Part shown: positions 1 to 10,100 of the stretch, piece by piece
How the letters are laid out: every line of letters begins with the position of its first letter
How positions within the stretch are numbered: the first letter of the stretch is position 1
DNA from: Caenorhabditis remanei
Lineage: Eukaryota > Nematoda > Chromadorea > Rhabditida > Rhabditidae
Assembly: GCF_010183535.1 (NCBI RefSeq)
Contig: NC_071328.1
Location: 2,170,001-2,234,000, forward strand
Reading direction: 5' to 3'
DNA length: 64,000 nucleotides
The notes under the pieces: generated by a model
Database searches by the model: none
The model's input: the letters and a program-made list of their open reading frames with translations, nothing else
What the model was told of the DNA's origin: nothing
Translations under genes and position numbers: made by a program

Positions 1-308
1 TCCTCATAGAAATCAATAATTTCGAATTTGAAAAAAAATTATCTTTAAAATTTTAAAAATGTCATTTTCTGGTTTCTGATTTAAAATATCTCAAAAATCT
101 AAGTTTCCATCTTGAAACCGTCATCTACAAAAAAAGTACACTTTTGATCTATCACATATCAAAAATCCGTGTTCAAAAGACTAAAAATTACCATGTTATT
201 GATTCTCAAAATATGTCAAAATTTTGAACTTTTTGTGAAAATAAATCATTTTTGACAGCTTCCCGTAGAGCCATTTCCAATTCAACCATAACAAAATTAT
301 ACTGGTTG

Positions 309-540
309 TGTAGAGCAACTCAAGTTCTACATTTTTGTAGTTAAAAGTTTTTTGATTGCTCCGCCCACTTTCGAGATATGCGCCTTTAAAGATAGACAAC
401 CTGAACAGTCGAGGGAGAGAGGAGGAGACGCAGAGAAGCGAGACACCCTCCTCGTTTCACACACTCTCTCACCTCCTCAATCTTTAAAGGCGCATATCTC
501 AAGAGTGGGCGGAGCTTGATATATGCGCCTTTAAAGTCGT
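309..540 (+). repeat. Main palindrome family, core forward
   Basis: Arms containing the motif TTTGATAGCT..GAGATATGCGCCTTTAAAG flank the asymmetric core GAGACGCAGAGAAGCGAGAC..CTCTCTC in the forward sense. The left arm is diverged. After the right arm the GCGCCTTTAAAG unit occurs once more, so the end looks rearranged. Confidence 0.75.
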
Positions 541-647
541 TGTGAGACCCATCTTCACATCTTTCCCGTGTTCCCCATCTGTCATCTGTCGTCCCGCGGC
601 CACCAGATTAGAAAAATGTGTGTAACTTCTTTTAGTCAAGTTTTTAG

Positions 648-817
648 ACAATGATAATACTACCGTTAGAATCAGTGGAAAATGGCGATTTTTTTGGTGT
701 AAAATTTTTCGAAAATTGGGTTATTTTCCCAAATAAAAACTTTTCCCAAGTTTTTTTACTTTTTATACCAAAAAACCGCAATTTTCCGCTGATTCCGACA
801 GTGGTATTTTCATTGTT
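648..817. repeat. Foldback hairpin, about 170 bp
   Basis: The left arm (TACCGTTAGAATCAGTGG..) pairs imperfectly with the right arm (..CCGCTGATTCCGACAGTGGTA). The loop is near 735. A diverged end of the same element recurs at 950-985 in the left-arm orientation. This is probably a MITE; the superfamily is not determined. Confidence 0.65.
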
Positions 818-1108
818 TGGAACCCTTATCAGAGGGAGTTACGTACGTTTTTCTGTTCTGGCGGCCGTGGCCTAGAAAACTCCGGCCGCCGCGCGCTGAT
901 TGGTGGCGCGTGTAGCTCCCCTCGATTGGGGTTTCAAAAAATGAAAATACTACGGTTGGAATCAGCGGAAAATTTTGAACAAATTTAGATGCAAAAAGTC
1001 AGAAATTTGGAATTTAAAAAAATTTTGTCCGTTTTCTTCCAACAGTTCAAAAAAAATTAATGATTCCCATTCCAATTTTCAGCACAAGACTCAAAAATCG
1101 TTCTGAAA

Positions 1109-2737
1109 ATGGCTGACATCATCGAGATGGTCGAGGTTACCGGAGAAGCCGGTATGCTTGGTCGACCAGCGTTTATCGAGCAACATACAAGAGAAATGAA
1201 GGTGGAGCTGATGGATGAGGAGGAGGAGCAGCGGATTCCTGTCATCAATCTCGAAGACGACGACGAAGAAGTAGATTTGGATGCGTTGATAGCTGATTGG
1301 GAACGTCGGGAACGTCGGAATCCTTTTTTCAACTTTGAAGTTGACCTAGAAGCCGTTGCTCATGGAGCAGGAGGGTTAGCGGCTATGTTGGCTCGTCGTG
1401 ATGAGGAAGTGAGGATTGTCAGAGAAATACGGTATATTCGAGCGGCTAATCGTGGAATCGTTGAGGAGCGGGAAGATGAGGAAGCTGGTGGCGACGATGA
1501 CCATGGAGGTGTCCCTGAACCACGACCACCAATAGCCGCCATCCGCCCGCCAGCTCTCAATGACAACGTCTACGTGAACATTCCACCACCCATGGGTCTT
1601 CAAGAACTTCTTTTTGGTCCCCACGTCGAAGCTAACGAAGCTCCAATTGATGAAATAGAAGATGACGTGGATTCTGGAGAAGATTCTGGAGATGACGGAA
1701 GCGACGTTGATGAGGAGGATGAGTCGATGGTTGTACACGTGGAATCGGAAAGCGAAAAGGATTCTGAGGATGACGACGATGAGGAGGAAGAGGAGGAGGA
1801 TGAGGGTGAAGCCGGCAACGTTGGAGATCGTGTAGAAGGAGGAGATTATAAGTACTTCTTTCCTCCAAGATTACCGTCCTTCCAATTTCCAGTGGCGGAT
1901 TTTAGAAAAGAATCGGAAACCGAAAAGGATTCTGAGGACGACGACGATGAGGAGGAAGATTCTGACGGTGAAGCCGGCAACGTTGGAGATCGTGGAGAAG
2001 GAGGAGGATATGAGTACTTCATTCCTCCAAGACTACCTTCCTTCCAATTTCCAGTGGCGGTCTCTGGAGAAGAATCGGACGTTGATGAGGAGGATGAAGC
2101 GATGGAAGAAGATTCGGACGCTGAAGTCGATGTGGATTCAGAAGCGGAAGCGGAAAGAGATGACGAAGGAGAAAATGTTGAGGAATCTGGTGGCGACGAT
2201 GATCGTGAAGCAGAATCTGACCCTGAAAATTCTATGATGATTATCGACGCTGAGGGTTATTACGGTCACGACGATTCTGACGCCGACGCTGAATCCGTCA
2301 ACGGTGGAGAAGGAGGAGAATGTGATGGGAATAACGAAGAAATGAGAATCGACGACGAGAATCGTATAAGACTTCCGTCCTTCCGATATCCAAGGTTTGT
2401 TCTTCCGGATTCTGAAGTATTAGCGAACGGTGAAGACGCTGGTAACGATGTTGATGATTCTGATGTATCTACGGTTGTACTCGCGGAATCTGAAAGCGGA
2501 GAGGATTCTGAGGATGACGATGTGATGGTCATTGACCAAGACGATTCTGACATCGAGATTATCGAAGCGGAAGACGACGATGACATCATGATCGTCGATG
2601 AGATCCCACCACGACCACGACCAGTACTCAATATACCCTACGGACGTGTTCAACAACATCGTCCCCGTCCCCCGGTTATCGATTTGGAGGATTTCGAGGA
2701 TGAGGATGAAGAGGAGATCGTGGTGATCAGAGGATAA
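1109..2737 (+). CDS. Highly acidic protein with internal duplication, single exon, 542 aa
   Basis: The reading frame is uninterrupted and the codon usage looks coding, with many GAA, GAC and GAT codons. I do not recognise a family. The N-terminal ~120 residues are moderately mixed (MADIIEMVEVTGEAGM..). From about residue 175 on the protein is dominated by Asp/Glu/Ser runs. Two tandem segments near residues 212-265 and 268-318 repeat the pattern SEDDDDEEE..GEAGNVGDR..PPRLPSFQFPVA, and a diverged LPSFRYPRF occurs near residue 420. The acidic SES/SDD stretches look like casein kinase 2 sites and would suit a histone- or nucleic-acid-associated factor, but that is inference from composition only. 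The start lies 26 nt after a TTTTCAG acceptor, consistent with trans-splicing or a 5' UTR intron. The long minus-strand frames across this region are mirror images of the acidic codons. Confidence 0.8.
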   Translation: MADIIEMVEVTGEAGMLGRPAFIEQHTREMKVELMDEEEEQRIPVINLEDDDEEVDLDALIADWERRERRNPFFNFEVDLEAVAHGAGGLAAMLARRDEEVRIVREIRYIRAANRGIVEEREDEEAGGDDDHGGVPEPRPPIAAIRPPALNDNVYVNIPPPMGLQELLFGPHVEANEAPIDEIEDDVDSGEDSGDDGSDVDEEDESMVVHVESESEKDSEDDDDEEEEEEDEGEAGNVGDRVEGGDYKYFFPPRLPSFQFPVADFRKESETEKDSEDDDDEEEDSDGEAGNVGDRGEGGGYEYFIPPRLPSFQFPVAVSGEESDVDEEDEAMEEDSDAEVDVDSEAEAERDDEGENVEESGGDDDREAESDPENSMMIIDAEGYYGHDDSDADAESVNGGEGGECDGNNEEMRIDDENRIRLPSFRYPRFVLPDSEVLANGEDAGNDVDDSDVSTVVLAESESGEDSEDDDVMVIDQDDSDIEIIEAEDDDDIMIVDEIPPRPRPVLNIPYGRVQQHRPRPPVIDLEDFEDEDEEEIVVIRG

Positions 2738-2821
2738 GCAAAGGATTTTAATTTTTTTTCTTGATTTTTCTTATGTTTGTGTTTTTCATTTTTGGTTTTG
2801 AAAGAAGTTTTTTTTTGGCTG

Positions 2822-2827
2822 AATAAA
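2822..2827 (+). terminator. Poly(A) signal AATAAA
   Basis: Lies 84 nt after the stop codon of the acidic-protein gene and is followed by a T-rich stretch. Confidence 0.75.
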
Positions 2828-2977
2828 TGATTTTACCTTTCAAAAAGTGTTTTTTTTTAATCGCTCACTGTAAGACATGCAGTTTTCCGCTCTTCAAGAC
2901 CGCCTGCTTCACAATCCCCAAAGACGCCAAAAACTGCAAATTTTGAAAAACTAACACCACCATTAGATTCAGCGTGT

Positions 2978-2985
2978 CTTCTTAC
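2978..2985. repeat. Left 8-bp target-site duplication
   Basis: CTTCTTAC, repeated exactly at 3352-3359 on the other side of the hairpin element. Confidence 0.85.
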
Positions 2986-3351
2986 CATACTTGCAAACCG
3001 GGCCGAAACGGGCCGACCCGGGCCGACCCGGGCCGGCTCGTAACTCGCTTCAAACACAATATTATGAGCTGAAAATATACAAAAATGTAGATCTCGACGA
3101 GTTCTTTGTCACTGATATAATACGGGCCGGATGGCTATTCGTTAATGTGCCGTGGGCCGGGCTAGAATGGTTTGTTAACCATTTTTGTCTTTTTGGCACT
3201 TTTTCCCGGCCCGCGGCACATTAACAAATAGCCATCCGGCCCGTAGTAGGTCACAGTTATAGAACTCGTTGAGATCTACATTTTGGTATATTTTTCAGCT
3301 TCTAATATTGAGTTTGAAGCGAGTTACGAGCCGGCCCGGTTTGCAAGTATG
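2986..3351. mobile_element. hAT-like MITE (GGGCC-rich hairpin), copy 1, 366 bp
   Basis: Termini are CATACTTGCAAAC and its exact complement GTTTGCAAGTATG. The element folds on itself, with arms carrying GGGCCG-rich and AACTCGCTTCAAA segments. It is flanked by an exact 8-bp duplication CTTCTTAC (2978-2985 and 3352-3359). The uninterrupted host sequence (..CGTGTCTTCTTACCCCTCTCC..) is present near 8170, so the insertion can be read directly. Eight-bp duplications are typical of the hAT superfamily; the absence of coding sequence makes this a non-autonomous copy. Confidence 0.85.
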
Positions 3352-3369
3352 CTTCTTACCCCTCTCCAC

Positions 3370-3850
3370 CATTTTTCAGCTGAATATCTCAAATTGTCAT
3401 CTATTGTGTAGATGAAATCTAGCAAACTTCAAAGACGCGCAAAATTTTGAAAAACGGTGAAAAATCGGCAAAATTTGACTGCTTGTAGCTGGAAATCTTC
3501 TTATCTGACACTATTGATTTCTACATGTGTGAGTAGATCAAATCTAGGCCTACATTTTTGTATTTAACAGTTTTTCGATAACTATTCACGGCATCGAGAT
3601 ACGAGCCGTCAAAGATGGGCGCCGCTGGCGGCGACAGGGGAGAGACGCAGAGAAGCGAGACACCCTCCTCGTTTCACACGCTCTATCGCCTCCTTTGCTG
3701 CAGCTAATTTTGAAGGCTTATATCTCAAAAGCGTGAATCGCTATTAAAAAGTTGTCAACTAACAAAATATGTAGAATTTTATGAGCTATATTTTTGTGAT
3801 GTAAATCTTTTTGAAACCTCTTAACCCTAAAAAGCTATAGGCGCTCAAAT
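3370..3850. repeat. Left arm of a giant inverted repeat
   Basis: This stretch pairs with 4553-4873 and, beyond the Tc1-like insertion, with 6487-6640. It includes a full main-family palindrome (about 3508-3847, core forward near 3638-3690). The arms are near-matching, e.g. TAGCGATTCACGCTTTTGAG against its complement. The single-copy loop contains exon 1 of the coiled-coil gene. Confidence 0.8.
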
Positions 3851-4128
3851 ATTTTGAGCTATCTAAAAACAGATGCAGACCTTGTGTATACACCTCACGT
3901 CATTCTGTGTCTCTTAAACGGTCCCCCTCTCTTCCTCCCAAAAAAAATATGTATAGAGGGGACTCTTTTTGTTGTTGGCCACCGCCCATCTCCACGGGCG
4001 TCTCCCTTGGCGCCGGGATGGATCTCCATGGGGATAGGCGGGGAGAAGAAGAATATACACAAAAACGAGAAACTTTCATTCATTCATTTTTTGTGTGCCT
4101 GTTTGTGCGTTTATCCTACATACTAAGA

Positions 4129-7100
4129 ATGGGATCTTCACCGTCGAAACGATCGGATCCTGTGGAGGAGTTGAGGAAGGTTAGTGGACATCTGGACAAA
4201 CAACAGACAGATAGAAAGATTTAAATGTTCAAAAAATTCGATTAAAACGTGTCGAAATTTGACCTACACGCATTTTTAGGCAGAATTAGAATTTAGTGAG
4301 TGGACATCCGGATGGATAGGTGGTTAGGACAGACAGAGAGAGACAGAAGTAAAACCAGAAATTTGGGAAGTAAAGGGGGACAGCTATTTTTTGAGTTTTT
4401 GGATTTTTCCGATATTTTTTTCTCAAAGTTTTGAAATAATGAACTGATCAAGAAACATAAGACGTTAAGGGGAAAATTAGTATGTTTTGAGACGAGACGC
4501 AGAGAAGCAAGAGTGTCTAGGTGTCTGCGGCCGTTTTTAGCGCCCTTCAGCTTTGAGCGCCTATAACTTTTTAGGGTTAAGAGGTATCAAAAAGATTAAC
4601 ATCACCAAAATGTAGCTCATAAAATTCTACATATTTTGTTAGTTGACAACTTTTTAATAGCGATTCACGCTTTTGAGATATAAGCCTTCAATATTAGCCG
4701 CTGCAAAGTAGCGGATAGAGTGTGTGAAACGAGGAGGGTGTCTCGCTTCTCTGCGTCTCTCCCTGTCGCCGCCAGCGGCGCCCATCTTTGACGGCTCGTA
4801 TCTCGATGCCGTGAATAGTTATCGAAAAACTGTCAAATACAAAATGTAGGTCTAGATTTGATCTACTCACATACAGTGCTGGCCATAATTCTATCCCCTT
4901 TTGGTTTTTTCAGCATAACTTTTTATTAGTTATCCGATTGATCTGAAAATTTTTCAGCCTACGGTAGCATCTATACGCAAGATTGCAGACAGAAATTGCA
5001 TCATCCAATAAAAAATTTTTAGCGTTTTTTTCGATTTTTCGATATTTTCACTTTTTCACGTTTTTCACTTTTTCCAGTTTTTAATTATTTGTGTTTTTCT
5101 GAAAAGTCCAAAGTGCATGTTCTGACTTGAAAGTTGATGTTTAGGTATGACTAGACCAACAAACAACAAGAACTTCCCGCTTTCTGTCAAGACCGCCATC
5201 TTTCGTGGTCATCTGAATGGACAGTCAACCAAGATGCTTGCTGCTCAGTTTCAGTGCTCACCTTCAGGAATCCGTAAACTTATCAAGAGGTGTCTTGATC
5301 AGGTAAATGTTAAAAAACACTTGTTTAAATCATACAAACGTTTAGAACACGTTTGAGCTGGCAAAACACCCAGGAAGACCTCGAAAAACCACCCATGTGA
5401 TGGATCGCAACATCATCCGAGCGTCAAGAGAGGATCCTCGTAGGACCTCAACGGACATCCAAGTCGTCGTGACTTCTCCGAATGAACCAGTACCATCCAG
5501 AAGAACAATCCGAAGACGTCTCCAAGCTCAAGGACTTCATGGAAGGCGTCCAGTCAAAAAACCGTTCATCAGTGAGAAGAATCGCAGAAGCCGTGTTGAG
5601 TGGGCAAAAGCTCATTTGAGCTGGGGACGTCAGGAGTGGGCAAAACACGTCTGGTCCGACGAATCCAAGTTCAATTTGTTCGGCAGCGACGGAAACACAT
5701 GGATTCGTCGTCCGATTGGAACCAGATTTGATCCCAAGTATCAAACACCGACAGTCAAACATGGGGGTGGATCGTGCATGGTTTGGGGATGTTTTTCCAG
5801 CCAAGGCATGGGTCCTCTACGAAGAATCGTTGGTATCATGGATCGATTCCAGTATGAAGATATTTTGGAGAATACGATGAGACCATGGGCACTTCAAAAT
5901 GTCGGCAGAGCTTACGTCTTCCAGCAAGACAACGATCCGAAGCATACTTCTCTCCATGTTCGCTCGTGGTTTCAACGTCGTCGTGTGGATCTTCTGGAGT
6001 GGCCAAGCCAAAGTCCGGACTTGAATCCGATTGAACATATGTGGGAAGAGCTCGAACGTCGACTATCTGGAGTTAGAGCCACAAATGCGGACCAAAAATT
6101 CGCGCAACTCGAAGCCGCCTGGATGGCAATCCCGAAGTCGGTGATCGACAAGCTTCTGGACTCGATGCCGAGACGTTGCCAAGCCGTTATTGATTCTCGT
6201 GGATACGCAACGAAGTATTGAACTTATAAATTTTGTTTCTGGTCATTTTCTTTTTTATTTTTCATTTCCGTGACTCTATTTAGCCGATCTCTTATTTTTG
6301 TTGATTTTCTTGGTTTTTTGAAAAAAGATGAAATTTTTAAAATTTTTAAAAATATTTTAAAACCAATTTGTTTTTACATATTTTTTACCTTTATACACAT
6401 TGCTGCCAAGTTTCAGATCAATCGGATAACTAATAAAAAAGTTATGCTGAAAAAACCAGAAGGGGATAGAATTATGGCCAGCACTGTATGTAAAGATCAA
6501 TAGTATCAGATAAGAAGATTCCCAGCTACAAGCTGTCAAATTTCGCCTATTTTTCGCCTTTTTTTTCAAAATTTTGCGAGTCTTTGAAGTTTGCTAGATT
6601 TCATCTACACAATAGATAATAAAATTGAAAAGAAATGGCGACCAATTTTCATTTTACCCCTAAAAACATATATTATTGATAATTTTAGCAGGAAAAACCA
6701 GGCCCAGTAGAAAAATGGGCGGAGCATGTCGACCGTAACCCAACCGATGACATCAAGGAGGAGATTCCGAAGAAGGGAGGAGGTACCAATAGGCTCCGCC
6801 CACCCGCCTAATTTTATTTTTTAAGGAAAACGTAACGCGAAAGTGGTTCCAACCAGTGACCCACCACTGCCAAAAGGTGGAAAACTGAAATTGACGGAAG
6901 GCGTCGTTCAGGATTATATAAATATCGAGAAGGCAATCAATCGATTGGAACGGAAGAATGTTTTAAAGAAATTTGAGTCGCAGACGATTTACGCGGATAA
7001 CTTGAAGAATACGGTGGAGCAGTTGGAGGCGGTGCTTAAAGAGTTGAGAAAGCAGACGTAAGTGAATTCTAGAGGGTGTTTCTGGGTGCAATCACTTTGA

Positions 7101-10100
7101 ACTTATAATGGTTTAGTAGATCAAAACTAGAGCTGCATTTTTGTTGTTGACAACTTTTTGATAGCTATTCACACTTTTAAGATATGCGCCTTTGAAGATA
7201 GGCGACGGAGGAGGCGGCGAGAGAGCGTGTGGAAAGAGGAGGATGCAGATTTTGAAGACGCCTATTTCAAAATCATTTTATTGTTTGAATGAGTGACTGT
7301 TTTATAAAAAATTAAACTCAAAAACGTCAAATTCTTTTGCTTTTAGTCAAAAAATAGTTGAAAAATGATAAACTTTGGAGGCTTGTAACCTCATCCCATT
7401 TTGTCACAACTTGAAAATTTTATAATAGCTAAATAGATCGAACCTAGGGCTACATTTTTCTAGTTGAAAGTATTTTAATAGCTATTCACGGTATAGAGAT
7501 ACATGCCGTCAAAGATAGGCACCTGGAGAGCGGGTCGAGGAGGAGAGAGAGGGAGACGCAGAGAAGCGAGACACCCTCCTCGTTTCACACGCTCTCTCGC
7601 CCCTGGAAACTTTGACCGCCTGTATCTCGAAAGCGTGCGGAGCTATTGAAAAACTGTCAACTACAAAAATGTAGGTCTAGGCTTGATCTACACAGTCATT
7701 GTAAATTCATAATAGTGAGACAAAATCTATCAAAGTTACAAGCTGTCAAAGTCCCCACATTTTTCATTTTTAGTGAACGCGAGAAAACGGATCTCAAAAA
7801 CATCGAGCAACCTTCCGTCCGTGACTTTCTCAAACAACAAGGACAATGGGACGAGCGTTATCAAAAAGAGAAATCCGAGTACGAAGACGCGATGGTTCGA
7901 CAGGAGACGGTGCAGAAGGAGTTGAATATCGCCCGTGTCAATTATGATAACGCGGTGAAGATTCAGGAGATTTATAAGCAGCAGACGGATAATTTGAATG
8001 GTTTGTACGAGGAACAGGACAAGATGTTGGAGGCGATATTCGGCACGGATTACGCGTCGGAGAAGGAAAATGTGCTCGAGGGAGAGGTAGGCACCTTAAA
8101 AGTATGGATATAGAAAAACCGCGTTTTAAATTTTGATTTTTTGAAAAACTAACACCACCATTGGATTCAACGTGTCTTCTTACCCCTCTCCACCAATTTT
8201 CAGCTCCATCTCTCAAATTGTCGTAAAATCTGATGCATTGTACGCAAGCACGGTTTTCACAAATTGCGTACAATGCATCAGATATTACGACAATGTGAGA
8301 TAGGAAGCTGAAAATTGGTACATAGGGGTAGGAAAGCACGCTGAATCTCATGATGGACTCAAAAATCTGAAAAATTGATTTTTTTTTCCAGGTCGACGAC
8401 ATGGTAGACTGGCAGCAACGTGTCTCGCTGGCAATGTTCAAATGGGCAAATGGAAGAGTTTTGTTGGTTCACGCCCTGACTCAACTCACGTTTGGAATCA
8501 ATCGATGGCAGGATGTGCAGAAGATTGAGAAGGAGTGAGTTGATATGCTATCAAAAAATTGGCAAAATTTGAGAGGTCGTAACGGAGAAATGTTCAATCA
8601 AAATTTTTTGAATTTATATTGAATGTGTAGATCAAAACTCGTGCTACATTTTTGTAGTTGACAACTTTTTGATAGCTTTTCAGGCTTTTGAGATATGAGC
8701 GCTCAAAGTTAGGCATCGGGAGAGACGCTCGAGGAAGAGGGGAAGAGACGCAGAAAAGCGAGACACTCTCCTCGTTTCGCACGCTCTCTCGCCCCCGCAA
8801 TCTTTAAAGGCGCATATCTCAAAAGCGTGTAGAGCTATCAAAAAGTTGTCAACTAAGAAAATGTGCAGAATTTTCAGGGCTACATTTTACTAGTTAACAA
8901 TATCTTGAGATCTCCTCATTTTAAAAAGTTCTCACCCTCCAAACTCCAAAAACGTTCCAGAAACGAGCGCGGCCGCTACTTCGCCGCTGCAGAGGCCCGT
9001 AACAACTTTGTGGCCGCCGCTCAAAATGTGCAATCATGTCGGATGTACCTGAATAAAGTGGATTTTCCATATGGCACCGAAAAGGAGATCGCACTTTTGG
9101 AGGACACCGTGAATAAGGCGTTTCGTAATGTGGATAACGATTCGGAAATGAAGAAAGTAGGTTTTGGAGGGAGGCTGGTGCGCCTAAGGCGCTTATTGAT
9201 TGATTTTGTTCCAGGCGCTCAAGGTATTCCAAGAGACGCAACAAAAAGTGGCTTCACTCATCCAATGGTTCGACAAAGTCATCAATGACACGATTCGAAA
9301 AGATTTGGATCAAGCAAACAATGAATTGATCAAGAAGCAGAAAGCGTTGAGGGAGGAGAGATTGACGTTGATGAAGAGATTGGTAAGAAGGCGCAGAGAA
9401 GCGAGAGTGTCTAGCTGTCTGCGTCTCTTATTAGCACTTAAAATCTTTGAGCGCCTATAACTTTTTAGGGTTGAAAGGTATCAAAAAGTTGTTAACTTAC
9501 AAAATATAGCCCTTGAAATTTTGCATATTTTATTAGTTGACAACTTTTTGATATCTCTGCACGCTTTTGAGCTATGCGCCTTTAAATATTAGCCAAGAGA
9601 GGATGAGAGAGGAGAGGGCGCGGAGAAGCTAGAGTGTCTAACTGTCTGCACTCTCTCATTTTGTCTGAAAGTTTTCTATTTTCTATTTTTGATAATTTCG
9701 ATAACATTTCAAGTCAATATCTCCATCCTGCGAAAACCTAGAGTGTCTAGGTGTCTGCGTCTCTTTTAGACAGCTCAAAATCTTTGAGCGCCTATAACTT
9801 TTCGGGTTTAGAGATACTAAAAAGTGGTCAATTAATAAAATGTAGAACTTAAAAATGTACACATTTTATTAAATCCGTACATGTCTGTAACTCCTCACGG
9901 TCAGGAGATACAAAGAGTCTAAGAAAAGGCACTGAATCTCAACTTTAACCGCAATTATCCTGTTAACCAATTTAGGTATTTCAAAACTTTTTATTACAAA
10001 TTGTAGTCCTGGAAATTTCGCGCATTTTATTAGTTGGAAACTTTTTAATAGCTATTCACGCTTTTGAGATATGCGCCTATAAAGTTAAGGCAGCGAGAGA

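Larger units (their letters stand above)
1..1108. other. Upstream region of the first gene, repeat-rich
   Basis: I see no coding exon here. It holds one copy of the main palindrome family (309-540) and a hairpin (648-817). At 950-985 there is another fragment of the same hairpin end. A pyrimidine-rich stretch ending in AG at 1081-1082 could be the spliced-leader acceptor of the gene that follows. Confidence 0.6.
2738..4128. other. Intergenic region made mostly of nested foldback repeats
   Basis: After the poly(A) signal the region holds a family-B palindrome half (2944-2985, continuing at 3352-3400) split by a hAT-like hairpin (2986-3351). The left arm of a very large inverted repeat follows (about 3370-3850). 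The part from 3850 to 4128 is more single-copy in appearance and probably carries the promoter and 5' UTR of the coiled-coil gene. Confidence 0.6.
4874..6486 (+). mobile_element. Tc1-family transposon, 1613 bp, apparently intact
   Basis: Inverted termini of about 75 bp begin CAGTGCTGGCCATAATTC and differ from each other at only a couple of positions. Both sides are flanked by TA (4872-4873 and 6487-6488), the Tc1/mariner target. The element encodes a complete transposase (5147-6221). Length is almost that of C. elegans Tc1 (1610 bp). The opposite arm of the host palindrome (near 3515-3530) gives the empty site, so this is a clean and probably recent insertion in intron 1 of the coiled-coil gene. 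Confidence 0.93.
4553..6640. repeat. Right arm of the giant inverted repeat, split by a transposon
   Basis: Complement of 3370-3850: the first part is 4553-4873 (main-family palindrome with core reversed, near 4715-4775). The remainder is 6487-6640, displaced by the 1613-bp Tc1-like insertion. Joining the two flanks restores continuous pairing with the left arm. Confidence 0.8.

Noticed and set aside
1057..2659. Several long Ser-rich frames on the minus strand
   Set aside because: Complement of Asp/Glu codon runs in the acidic protein gene, a common artefact.
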